A stretch of DNA of 47,359 bases from an uncultured Bacillota bacterium (lineage in GTDB: Bacteria > Bacillota > Clostridia > Christensenellales > Borkfalkiaceae). Made by a program: the position numbers and the translations under genes. Below, piece by piece: positions 31,750 to 39,205 of the stretch (positions are counted from its first letter, which is position 1; each line of letters opens with the position of its first letter). The notes beneath the pieces are model-generated. The model was given only the letters and a program-made list of their open reading frames with translations, searched no databases and was not told the DNA's origin. The DNA is taken from positions 1 to 47,359 of the forward strand of contig CASFTB010000009.1 in the NCBI GenBank assembly GCA_949297575.1, in the 5' to 3' direction.

Positions 31750-33584
31750 AAAGAGCGCTTTGTATCGCCATGAGCGCGTTCATTCTCCTTTCGGCCCTCC
31801 TCTTTGCAGGGTGCGGCGAAGGGGGAGGAGAGGGCGCAGAGGACATCGTGTGCGTCGTCGTCATCGACAACGGCGAGCCCTTCACGCCGGAGCAGTCCGT
31901 CTACACCGTTCCGCGCGGGGAGGATCTCACCCTGCGGCTGTATGCGGACAGGGGATACGCCTTCGACCGCTGCGACTACGCCTCTTATTCGGTAAAAGAG
32001 GAAGAGGGCGCCTGCCTGCTCACGCTGCTGGGCGTGCGCTACCCCGCCCGCGTGGATATCCGCATGAAGAGCGTTCCCCTGTGGGGCGGGGCGGACGAGG
32101 AGATCCCGGACGACGGGTTCCGCGGGGTGCGCTATTACGTGAACGGGGGCACGCTCGGCGGCAGCGACGCCGCGTGGTTCGAAGAGCCGTTCACGGGCGA
32201 GTTCCACCTGCGCGCCAACACGGATACAGGCGTCGGCAAAGTGGAGCGGGAGGGGCACACCCTCCTCGGCTGGAACACGCGGCCGGACGGCAGCGGCGAA
32301 CACATCGGCCTGGGCAGCCGCGTCACGGTGCCGGAAGGGGAGCGCGCGGTGCTGTATGCCGAGTGGGCGCCCTGGACGGACGCCTCCCTCTTCGCGTATG
32401 AGACGGAGGAGGAGGGCGCCGTGCTCACCTCCTATCTCGGAGAAAAGGAAGTCCCTTCCCTCGTCATTCCCGCGCGCATCGGCGGCGAGGAAGTCGTGCG
32501 CATCGGGCAGGATTTTGCAGATTCCCTGCACGCGGAGACGCTCGTCCTCCCGCCCACGCTCAAAGCCGTGGAGGAGAACGCCTTTACCCTGCCGCAGATC
32601 GGTGAGATCTATCTCTTTGACAGCATTTCGGAGATATCCGACGGCAGTTTCGCGGTGCCGCGCGGCGGTGAGAGGATAAAGACGGTGCACATCAACGCCG
32701 TGCGCAAGCCCAGCTTCACCACGACGACGAACAATTCCTATTTCGCCGAGGTCATGGACCGCCTCATCCTCAACGCAGAGAAAAAGAAGATGATCTTTTT
32801 TGCGGGCTGCTCCTTCTCTTACGGGCTGGATTCGGAGATGGTGGAGCAAGCGTTCGGCAACGAATACGTCGTCTGCAACATGGGCGTGGTGGGCGGCACG
32901 AACGCGACCTTCCAGCTGGACTGCATGCTTCCCTATCTGCGGGAAGGGGATGTCTTCGTGCACGCTCCCGAGGAGATGAACCCTTATCAGCTGCTGTACG
33001 ACACCTCCGCCAACACGCGCATGTTCATGATGGTGGAGGGAAATTACGACCTGCTCGCATTGGCAGACCTGAGCAAGGTCTCCGGTTTCTGGGATGCCCT
33101 GCGGGAGAGCAACGCCCTGCGCGAGACGCTCCCTCCGGGCGAATACACCGATTTCAACCCATATTACGACCCGAGCGGAGACATCAACCTGCCTCGCCCG
33201 GACAGCCCTCCCGGCTCTGCGTTTGACGGCGGCGCGCTCTTCAAGCCCGAATACATACGGGACGGAACGGTCTCCATCTCGCGGCTGAACGAGTATTACG
33301 GGCGGATGTCGGAAAAGGGTGCGTCGGTCTTCTTCTCCTATGCGCCCGCCAACGGCAGCGCCTTCACCGAGCAGGAATTGCAGGACCGCTCGTGGGAGCG
33401 CTTCGACGCATTTATCCGCGGCGGGCTGGATCCGCGCTTCCCCGTCATCTCCGACGTGCGCGACTATATCTTTGACGGAATGTATTTTTTTGATACGGAT
33501 TACCATCTCACCGAGAGGGGGGCGCAGCTGCGCACGCAGCGGCTGATCGACGACATCCGCACCCAACTGGAGAGAGAGCAGTAA
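31746..33584 (+). CDS. Lipoprotein with InlB repeat, LRR and SGNH-like domain (cassette B)
   Basis: 612 aa from ATG 31746. The signal peptide ends at LFAGC (Cys23). A beta-rich opening module is followed by one InlB-type repeat (about 133-210, with HTLLGWNTRPDGSGEH and VLYAEWAPW), a short LRR (about 225-320) and an SGNH domain. In the SGNH domain, FFAGCSFSYGLDS places Ser356 in the nucleophile position, and FDTDYHLT provides Asp583/Asp585 and His587. It is a paralogue of the 11441 lipoprotein with the same order of modules. It probably works with the MBOAT to transfer or remove acyl groups on a surface polymer. Confidence 0.79.
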   Translation: MKRALCIAMSAFILLSALLFAGCGEGGGEGAEDIVCVVVIDNGEPFTPEQSVYTVPRGEDLTLRLYADRGYAFDRCDYASYSVKEEEGACLLTLLGVRYPARVDIRMKSVPLWGGADEEIPDDGFRGVRYYVNGGTLGGSDAAWFEEPFTGEFHLRANTDTGVGKVEREGHTLLGWNTRPDGSGEHIGLGSRVTVPEGERAVLYAEWAPWTDASLFAYETEEEGAVLTSYLGEKEVPSLVIPARIGGEEVVRIGQDFADSLHAETLVLPPTLKAVEENAFTLPQIGEIYLFDSISEISDGSFAVPRGGERIKTVHINAVRKPSFTTTTNNSYFAEVMDRLILNAEKKKMIFFAGCSFSYGLDSEMVEQAFGNEYVVCNMGVVGGTNATFQLDCMLPYLREGDVFVHAPEEMNPYQLLYDTSANTRMFMMVEGNYDLLALADLSKVSGFWDALRESNALRETLPPGEYTDFNPYYDPSGDINLPRPDSPPGSAFDGGALFKPEYIRDGTVSISRLNEYYGRMSEKGASVFFSYAPANGSAFTEQELQDRSWERFDAFIRGGLDPRFPVISDVRDYIFDGMYFFDTDYHLTERGAQLRTQRLIDDIRTQLEREQ

Positions 33585-33599
33585 GAGGAAGGAGAGGAC

Positions 33600-35057
33600 A
33601 TGGACAAGAGAAAGTACGAAGGAAAGACGGTATACGGCTGCCTTTGCGGCTATGCGGCGGAGGAAGGCGGCAAACGCTTTCTGTTCGATGAAGAGGGGGC
33701 GTACACCGCCGCGCAGGCGCTCTCGCGGGTGCGCGGGCTGGCATCGCAGTTGTGGGCGTGCGGCGTGCGCGCGGGCAGCTGCGTGGCGCTGGAAGCGGTG
33801 CGCACGAAGGAAGCTGTCCTGCTGCTGTATGCGCTGCAGGCGGTGGGAGCCGTGGCGGTGCTGACCGACCCCCGCCTGCCCGCCGAAGAATTCCTGCGCG
33901 CGGGCGGAACGGGGGTACGGGCGGAGTTTGTGCTCTCGCCGCGCAGCGGCGCGTGGGAACTGTTTGCCGCCGACGGCAAGGCGCAGAGGGCAGATTTTTT
34001 TGCGCCCGCAGCTTTTTTTGAGGAGGGGAAGGACGCGCGTGCGCCCGCCTTCATCATCTTCACCTCCGGCTCCACGGGCGGGGCGAAAGCCGTCGTCCTG
34101 TGCCAGGAAGGCATGATCCTGAACGCTGCAGACACGCTCGAGCGGGGCTGGTATCTGCCGGAGGATATCAACATCGCCCTCGTGCCCGTCTTTCATGTTT
34201 TCGGGCTCTCGCTCGTGCTGACGGCGGCGGTGGCGCGACATGCGGTGTATTTTCCTGCGGAGACGGATATCGTCTCCGTCCTGCACGGCATCGCGCGCCA
34301 CGGCGTCACCCGCATGAACGGCGTACCCTCGCTGTACCTGATGCTGGCGGAGGCATCGGAGAGGGAGGGCGTCGCCCTCCCCTCGCTGCGCACCGGCCTG
34401 ATCGGCGGGGGGCCCTGCACGCCCGAACAGTTTGCCTATATCGAGCAGAAGCTGGGCATGACGCTGCTCTCCGTCTACGGCATGAGCGAGTGCGTCGGCA
34501 TCAGTCTCTCCGATCACCGCGACTCGTTTGCCGACCGCAGCGGCAGCGTCGGGCGCATTTACCCCTTGAACCGCGCGCATATCCTCGGCGAAGGGGACGC
34601 GGAGCTGCCCGCGGGGCAGGAAGGGGAGATCTGCGTGGAAAGCCCCTTCCGCATGCTCGGCTATTACGGGATCCCTTCCGAGGAGGGGTTCCTGCGCACG
34701 GGCGATCTCGGCGTCATCGACGAGAGGGGATTTCTGCACATCACGGGGCGGAAGAAGGATATCATCATCCGCAACGGCAACAACGTCTCGGCGGCGGATA
34801 TCGAGCGCGCGCTGCTCTCCCTGCCCTGCGTGCGCGCGGCGGCCGTGGTGGCATGCCGGAGCGAGCGCGAAGGAGAGGTTCCCTGCGCCCTCGTGGTGCT
34901 GCGCGAAGAGGCGCGGGAGGGCGCCCTGCGCGCTTCGCTCGCGCGCCTGCTCAAAAAGCACGAAATGCCGGAAAAGATCCTCTTCGCCGCCGCCCTCCCT
35001 CTCACGTCTACGGGGAAGACGGACAAACAGAAGATCAGGGAGATGTTCGAGGCATGA
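33600..35057 (+). CDS. AMP-forming acyl/aminoacyl ligase (cassette B)
   Basis: 485 aa from ATG 33600 after GAAGGAGAG. ANL-superfamily motifs: IFTSGSTGGAKAVV (P-loop from about residue 153), YGMSEC, GFLRTGDLG, GRKKDIIIRNGNN and the catalytic Lys473 in LTSTGKTDKQKI. It is a paralogue of the 16574 ligase, with the same C-terminal DKQKIR ending. As in cassette A there is no carrier-protein gene beside it. Its stop overlaps the start of the 3-TM gene. Confidence 0.87.
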   Translation: MDKRKYEGKTVYGCLCGYAAEEGGKRFLFDEEGAYTAAQALSRVRGLASQLWACGVRAGSCVALEAVRTKEAVLLLYALQAVGAVAVLTDPRLPAEEFLRAGGTGVRAEFVLSPRSGAWELFAADGKAQRADFFAPAAFFEEGKDARAPAFIIFTSGSTGGAKAVVLCQEGMILNAADTLERGWYLPEDINIALVPVFHVFGLSLVLTAAVARHAVYFPAETDIVSVLHGIARHGVTRMNGVPSLYLMLAEASEREGVALPSLRTGLIGGGPCTPEQFAYIEQKLGMTLLSVYGMSECVGISLSDHRDSFADRSGSVGRIYPLNRAHILGEGDAELPAGQEGEICVESPFRMLGYYGIPSEEGFLRTGDLGVIDERGFLHITGRKKDIIIRNGNNVSAADIERALLSLPCVRAAAVVACRSEREGEVPCALVVLREEAREGALRASLARLLKKHEMPEKILFAAALPLTSTGKTDKQKIREMFEA

Positions 35058-35308
35058 GCGAAAGCGTGGTTTTAAACTCTCCCGTGCTGCTGGCGGGCAT
35101 CCTCATCGCCGTGCTGCTGTTCGTCTTCGGCAGGCGTACGCGTGCGGCGGGGCCTCTCTTCCCGCTGCTTTCGGCGGGTGCGGGCGTCGCCGTGCTGGTG
35201 GCGACCTACCTGTCCGGCGCGGCGCTCACCGAGCTCATCGTGCTGTTGCTCGCCTTTACGGCGCTGTACCTGTCGCCCTACCTTTCGGGGGGAGGAAAGC
35301 GCGGATGA
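35054..35308 (+). CDS. Small 3-TM protein preceding the MBOAT gene (cassette B)
   Basis: 84 aa from ATG 35054 (MSESVVLNSP), overlapping the ligase stop by ATGA and itself overlapping the MBOAT start by ATGA. Three hydrophobic segments lie at about 9-27, 33-53 and 58-78, with a basic end GGGKRG. Sequence identity with the cassette A counterpart is low by eye, but size, topology and position are the same, including the conserved TEL/GEL near the third helix (ALTELIVLLL against TLGELGTVSM). Confidence 0.72.
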   Translation: MSESVVLNSPVLLAGILIAVLLFVFGRRTRAAGPLFPLLSAGAGVAVLVATYLSGAALTELIVLLLAFTALYLSPYLSGGGKRG

Positions 35309-36903
35309 ATTTCAACTCCCTGCACTTCCTCATCTATCTGCCCGTCGTGCTCGTCGTGTACTGGCTGCTGCCGAAAAAGGTGCGCTGGGCATGGCTGCTG
35401 GCGGCGAGCTATTACTTTTATATGAGCTGGAACGCCTGGCTCGTCTTCCTCATCGCGGGCACGACGGGCGTCTCCTACGGCGCGGCCATCCTCATCGAAC
35501 GCACGCAGAGCAAGCGGGTCAGAAAGTTCTGGCTGGCGGCGACGCTCGTCGTCTGCCTGGGCACGCTCGTGTTCTTCAAGTACTTCAACTTTCTGGTACA
35601 GAGCGCCATCGACTTTCTCAACCTCTTTTCGATGGACATCGACAGCTTCGCGCTGGATATCATCCTGCCCGTCGGCATCTCCTTTTACACATTCCAGACG
35701 CTCTCTTACGTTATAGACGTCTATCGCGGAGACTTCCGCGCGGAAAAGCATTTCGGCTACTACGCGCTGTTCGTCTCCTACTTCCCGCAGCTGGTGGCGG
35801 GGCCCATCGAAAAGCCGGGCGACCTCATCCCGCAGCTGCGCGCGGAGCACAAACTGAACGGGGAAGACATGGCGGCGGGCATGCGCATCATGCTCGGCGG
35901 CTTCTTCCGTAAGTGCGTGGTCGCGGATTTCTGCGGTATTTACGTCAACAACGTGTTTTCGCGCATCGGCGAGGCAGACAGCCTCTCCGTGCTCATCGCG
36001 GGCGGGCTGTTCTGCGTCCAGATGTACTGCGACTTTGCCGGCTATTCCGAGATCGCCACGGGCGCTGCGCGCATGATGGGGGTGCGGCTGACCAGGAATT
36101 TTGACAGGCCGTACCTCTCGATGAGCTATACGGAGTTTTTCCGCCGCTGGCACATCAGCCTCAACCGCTGGTTCACCCAGTACCTGTATATCCCCCTGGG
36201 CGGCAGCAGGAAGGGCAAGGCGCGCAAGATCCTGAACGTCGTCATCGTCTTTTCTCTGTGCGGGCTGTGGCACGGCGCGAACTGGACGTACCTGCTCTGG
36301 GGCCTGTACGCCGCGTTTTTCGTCGGGCTGGAGAGCCTCATCCTCCCGCCCTTTGAGGCGTTTGCAAAGCGCAAGGGGCTTTCGGAAAATCCTGCGTTCC
36401 GCCTGCTGCGGCGCACCGTCATGTTCGCGGTATTTATCCCTGCCGCGCTGCTCTTCCGTGCGCAGTCCCTCTCCGAGGCATGGCTCGCCTTTTCGGGTCT
36501 CTTCACCCGCTTTGCGTCCCTGCCGGAGGCGTTCTCCTTTGTCGGCATGGACGCGCTCGCCTTTGCGCAGATCGCGCTGAGCATCGTGTGCATGGGCATG
36601 GTATGGCACTTCTGCCGCGAGAGGGGAGAGGGAGACGCCGCAGATTCGCATGCGCTCGCCGCGAGCGAGGGAGCCTTCCTCGTCGCCGACGTGACGGGCG
36701 AGACGCCGCAGGGCGGCGCCGCAGCGGCAGAGCCCGCCGCGACGGCCGCGGTCGGTGCGCCCGCCCCCGGCTGTCTGCTGCGGAGGCAGAGCGCGTGGGA
36801 AGACGTCGCCGCGCACGCCTTCCTCATCCTGTCCGTCATGGTCTGCTGGCTGGCTTTTCTCGCCTCCAACGATGCGAGCACGTTCGCTTATTTCCAATTC
36901 TGA
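35305..36903 (+). CDS. MBOAT O-acyltransferase, AlgI/DltB-like (cassette B)
   Basis: 532 aa from ATG 35305 (MNFNSLHFLIYLP). Family hallmarks: FYTFQTLSYVIDVYRG, YFPQLVAGPIEKPG, FFRRWHISLN (His283), YIPLGGSRKGKARK, His323 in GLWHGANW, and the C-terminus FAYFQF. Both histidines are at the same residue numbers as in cassette A. Relative to that protein there is an extra Ala/Glu-rich, probably disordered loop of about 40 residues near 440-485, before the last helix. It ends the cassette B operon. Confidence 0.92.
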   Translation: MNFNSLHFLIYLPVVLVVYWLLPKKVRWAWLLAASYYFYMSWNAWLVFLIAGTTGVSYGAAILIERTQSKRVRKFWLAATLVVCLGTLVFFKYFNFLVQSAIDFLNLFSMDIDSFALDIILPVGISFYTFQTLSYVIDVYRGDFRAEKHFGYYALFVSYFPQLVAGPIEKPGDLIPQLRAEHKLNGEDMAAGMRIMLGGFFRKCVVADFCGIYVNNVFSRIGEADSLSVLIAGGLFCVQMYCDFAGYSEIATGAARMMGVRLTRNFDRPYLSMSYTEFFRRWHISLNRWFTQYLYIPLGGSRKGKARKILNVVIVFSLCGLWHGANWTYLLWGLYAAFFVGLESLILPPFEAFAKRKGLSENPAFRLLRRTVMFAVFIPAALLFRAQSLSEAWLAFSGLFTRFASLPEAFSFVGMDALAFAQIALSIVCMGMVWHFCRERGEGDAADSHALAASEGAFLVADVTGETPQGGAAAAEPAATAAVGAPAPGCLLRRQSAWEDVAAHAFLILSVMVCWLAFLASNDASTFAYFQF

Positions 36904-36937
36904 TGAAAAAAACGGCCTTCGGACGGTATGGCCGGCG

Positions 36938-36974
36938 CTGCCCGCGGCGTTACGCCGCGGGCAGTGCTCTTTTA
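36938..36974 (+). terminator. Terminator of the cassette B operon
   Basis: A perfect 12-bp stem CTGCCCGCGGCG (36938-36949) with 36953-36964 around a 3-nt loop, followed by TGCTCTTTT. The convergent AraC gene ends at 37018. Confidence 0.8.
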
Positions 36975-37017
36975 AAAAACGGATACGGATGCGGCGGGGC
37001 ATGCCCGCCCTCTGCCG

Positions 37018-37914
37018 CTAAGGGGCGGGCGGAGGGGCGGCTCTTCCCGCCCTCTTTTTGTACTCAGACGGGCAGATGCCGTACTGTTTGCGGAAAGCCT
37101 CTATAAAATAACTCACGCCGGAGAACCCCGCTTCCAGGCCGATCTCGATGATCTTTTTATCGGTGCGGGTGAGCTGTTCGGCGGCTTTTTTCAGGCGATA
37201 CTCGATCAGGTAGCGGACGGGGGTCTTGCGCAGATATTTTTTGAATACGGCCGCACAGCTGCTCTTGCACATGCTGCCGGCTGCGGCGATCTTTTCCAGC
37301 GTCAGCTTTTCATCGTAATGTTTATGGATGTAGGTCAGCATCCCCTTCAGTTCGGGCAGGTCGGCATACTGCGGACGCCGTGCACTCTGCCGTATTTGCG
37401 GCAGGCCGTACAGCGCTGCCCAGATGCCATAGCCGATGCCGAGGGCGTGCAGGGCGAACGACGGGCGTTTCCGCAGCTCGTACAGCGCAGAGACCGCCTC
37501 GTACAGTTCGCCGAGCGTTCCGCCCCTGCGGAAGGTGAGGAAGGGGCAGCCCCCGCCGATGGTCGGCAGGATGTACTTCTCCGCGAAGCCGTTTCCGCCG
37601 CAAAAGGAGAGGGGGTGGAGCAGGGCACAGAGGAAGTCGCACTCCGTCCTCTCTTCCGAAAAGCCGTAGTGCAGCTGCCGCGCGTTCACGAAGATGCCCT
37701 CGCCTTCCCCCAGCCGCACGATCGTCCCGTTCACGTTGTAGCTCATTGTTCCGGACAGGACGGCGATCAGCTCGATGTCGTCGTGCCAATGCGCGTCGGC
37801 GGCATGGTCTGCAAAGGCGGAGAGCAGGCCGCGGCGGATATAGACGGATACATCCGGAGAGTCGTAGGAGACGATTTCGGAATGGTCCTCTCTGATCTCG
37901 ATCTTAGACTTCAT
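37018..37914 (-). CDS. AraC-family transcriptional regulator with cupin sensor domain
   Basis: 298 aa from ATG 37914. The N-terminal cupin domain (about 15-160) has HWHDDIELIAVLSGTMSYNVNG and GEGIFVNARQLHYG, the pattern of sugar-sensing AraC regulators. The C-terminal pair of helix-turn-helix motifs (about 190-290) reads LTLEKIAAAGSMCKSS, then EIGLEAGFSGVSYFIEAFRKQYG, then PSEYKK. It would respond to a small, probably sugar-derived ligand and bind DNA near its targets, which are unknown. It is convergent with cassette B and divergent from the truncated LytTR gene. Confidence 0.9.
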   Translation of the reverse strand: MKSKIEIREDHSEIVSYDSPDVSVYIRRGLLSAFADHAADAHWHDDIELIAVLSGTMSYNVNGTIVRLGEGEGIFVNARQLHYGFSEERTECDFLCALLHPLSFCGGNGFAEKYILPTIGGGCPFLTFRRGGTLGELYEAVSALYELRKRPSFALHALGIGYGIWAALYGLPQIRQSARRPQYADLPELKGMLTYIHKHYDEKLTLEKIAAAGSMCKSSCAAVFKKYLRKTPVRYLIEYRLKKAAEQLTRTDKKIIEIGLEAGFSGVSYFIEAFRKQYGICPSEYKKRAGRAAPPPAP

Positions 37915-37974
37915 TTTTACGATATTCCGATATATTTATGCGATTTTATGGAAGAAAGATATAGTTTTTTCTGA

Positions 37975-37980
37975 TATAAT
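37975..37980 (+). promoter_or_regulatory. Possible -10 of the 38076 LytTR gene
   Basis: TATAAT on the plus strand with no recognisable -35, overlapping the AraC promoter on the other strand. Genes of this class often need an activator in place of a -35. The signal is weak because this stretch is generally A/T-rich. Confidence 0.35.
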
Positions 37981-38007
37981 TATATTAGATAAAAAGAAAA
38001 AAGTCAA
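37979..38007 (-). promoter_or_regulatory. araC-type gene promoter
   Basis: Minus strand: -35 TTGACT (38002-38007), 17-bp spacer, -10 TATAAT (37979-37984). The start codon is about 65 nt downstream. Confidence 0.8.
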
Positions 38008-38075
38008 TGCTTTCTGAAAGATCGTCGGCGCCGCACGGGGCAGCGCACTTGCCCGCCGTGCAGCAGGAGGGAGAT

Positions 38076-38675
38076 ATGTACAGGGCAGCAATCATTTCCG
38101 AAGACTTCCGGACGAGGGAGACGCTGCGGCGTTATACCGAAAGATTTTCATCTGCAGACGGGCGCGCCTTCGAGGTCCGCTTGTTTGGGTCGGGGGAGGA
38201 ATTCCTGCGCGGCTTTATGCCTGTCTACGATGCGATCGCGATCGATATGCAGGTCGCGCCGGAGGGCGGGATCGGGTTGGCAAGGAAGACCCGCACGGTC
38301 GACCATTGCGTCTCCATCATCTTCGTCGCGGAGGAGGGGGATATCGAGCATGCGCTCGAAGGGTATTCCGTAGGAGCTGTCGGTTACCTGATAAAGCCCT
38401 GCCGTTACCGGTGCTGGCGTTTTGCGCTGCGCAGGGCCGCAAACATAGCCGGGGCGCAGCGGGAGAGCGAGCTTTTTATCAAGGGGAAAGGCCTTTGGCA
38501 CCGCATCCGGGTAGAAGAGCTGCATTCGGTCGAGGCTTGCGGGCAGGAGCTGCGCTATTGCCTCTTCGGAGGAGAAGTGATCTGCAGCGAGGGGACTTTA
38601 TCGGACGCGGAGAGGCAGCTTTCCCGCTGCGGCTGTGCGCGCCGCGTGGGAGAGAGAACCGCTGTCCCGCGGTAA
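38076..38675 (+). pseudogene. LytTR-family response regulator, DNA-binding domain truncated
   Basis: 199 aa from ATG 38076 after GGAGGGAG. The receiver domain is intact: acidic pair Glu9-Asp10, phosphoacceptor Asp57 in YDAIAIDMQ, and Lys107 in YLIKP. A LytTR domain begins near residue 130 (LFIKGKGLWHRIRVEELHSVEACGQ) but ends after LSRCGCARR, so the last 40-45 residues, which form the C-terminal LytTR strands and the conserved R-x-H-x-S-Y-x-V-N block, are missing. I found no continuation in another frame. It may be a decayed gene or a receiver-only protein. It contrasts with the 1352 regulator, whose receiver is degenerate and LytTR domain complete. Confidence 0.7.
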
Positions 38676-38734
38676 AGTTTTGCGGCGAAGCGGCGAGGCC
38701 GCGGCAAGGGCTATTGCAGACATTTGTGTTTTCT

Positions 38735-38815
38735 CTTTTCTCCGTCGGGGAGGAGAGGGGCGGGATCCCCCATCCCCCGGGCCCTCTTCCCTCTCCGGCG
38801 GGGGAGTACGGCGGC
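38735..38815. repeat. REP-like GC-rich imperfect repeat
   Basis: This stretch of short G and C runs (GGGGAGGAGAGGGG, then CCCCCATCCCCCGGGCCC, then CTCTCCGGCGGGGG) has the look of a dispersed palindromic REP-type element. Translated in one frame it gives the proline-rich pattern IPHPPGPLPSPAGE often seen from such elements. No second copy is visible in the window, so this is a pattern call only. Confidence 0.35.
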
Positions 38816-38868
38816 GTTTTGCATTTTTTACGGACAACATATCATAGGCAGAACGCATGATCGTTCGG

Positions 38869-38903
38869 GCGCGCGGCCCTTTTCGGCCGCGCGCCTCCCT
38901 TTT
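38869..38903 (+). terminator. Terminator after the truncated LytTR gene
   Basis: GCGCGCGGCC (38869-38878) pairs perfectly with GGCCGCGCGC (38885-38894) around a 6-nt loop and is followed by CTCCCTTTTTAT. Confidence 0.82.
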
Positions 38904-38996
38904 TATCGGCGGTATTTGCGGGTCGGTTGTTACGATTTGACAGAAAATACGGATTTTAAATAAAAATATCCGCGTTTTTTTATAAATCGATAAAAT

Positions 38997-39025
38997 TTGA
39001 CATAGGTTTGATTGTATGCTATAAT
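38997..39025 (+). promoter_or_regulatory. Consensus promoter of the HAD-DUF1653 operon
   Basis: Perfect -35 TTGACA (38997-39002), 17-bp spacer, extended -10 TGC-TATAAT (-10 at 39020-39025). Transcription should start near 39031-39033. Confidence 0.88.
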
Positions 39026-39044
39026 AAAGCCGAATTTAATAAAT

Positions 39045-39090
39045 AAAGAAAGGGAGCTCCCTTTCTTTGTCTGCTTTGCAGACAAAGAAA
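39045..39090 (+). promoter_or_regulatory. Pair of mutually exclusive leader hairpins
   Basis: A perfect 24-nt palindrome (39045-39068, arms AAAGAAAGGGAG and its complement) overlaps a 13-bp stem (39062-39074 with 39078-39090, arm TTTCTTTGTCTGC, loop TTT). Both use the segment 39062-39068, so only one can form at a time. It lies about 15 nt after the predicted transcription start and about 115 nt before the start codon. This is the layout of a switchable leader, or of a strong double-hairpin element; no ligand-binding fold is recognisable. Confidence 0.65.
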
Positions 39091-39205
39091 TCCGTTAATG
39101 GAAGAAACGGGGGCGCAGAGCGCGCGGATGGAAAGTCTGCGGCGGGCGGCAGGGCAAAGGGTACACCGTGCCCGTGCGAAAAGCCCGATAAACGGAGAAA
39201 AGTAC

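Larger units (their letters stand above)
38676..39205. other. Gene-poor region upstream of the HAD-like gene
   Basis: No credible gene in 530 bp. From left to right it holds the truncated end of the LytTR gene, a REP-like GC-rich stretch (38735-38815), a strong terminator (38869-38903), an A/T-rich stretch with a possible upstream promoter (TTGACA at 38937-38942 and TAAAAA 18 bp later), a consensus promoter (38997-39025), paired alternative hairpins (39045-39090) and about 115 nt of leader before the GTG at 39206. Confidence 0.6.

Noticed and set aside
31698..34961. A 1087-codon open frame on the minus strand under cassette B.
   Set aside because: It spans three coupled plus-strand genes with catalytic motifs and has no start signal of its own.
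38598..38858. Small Arg/Pro-rich open frame on the minus strand.
   Set aside because: It spans the end of the LytTR gene and the REP-like GC-rich stretch, and it has no ribosome binding site.
39098..39205. ATG 39098 as start of the HAD-like protein.
   Set aside because: No Shine-Dalgarno is at the right distance and the extra 36 residues look non-conserved. GTG 39206 has GGAGAA well placed.
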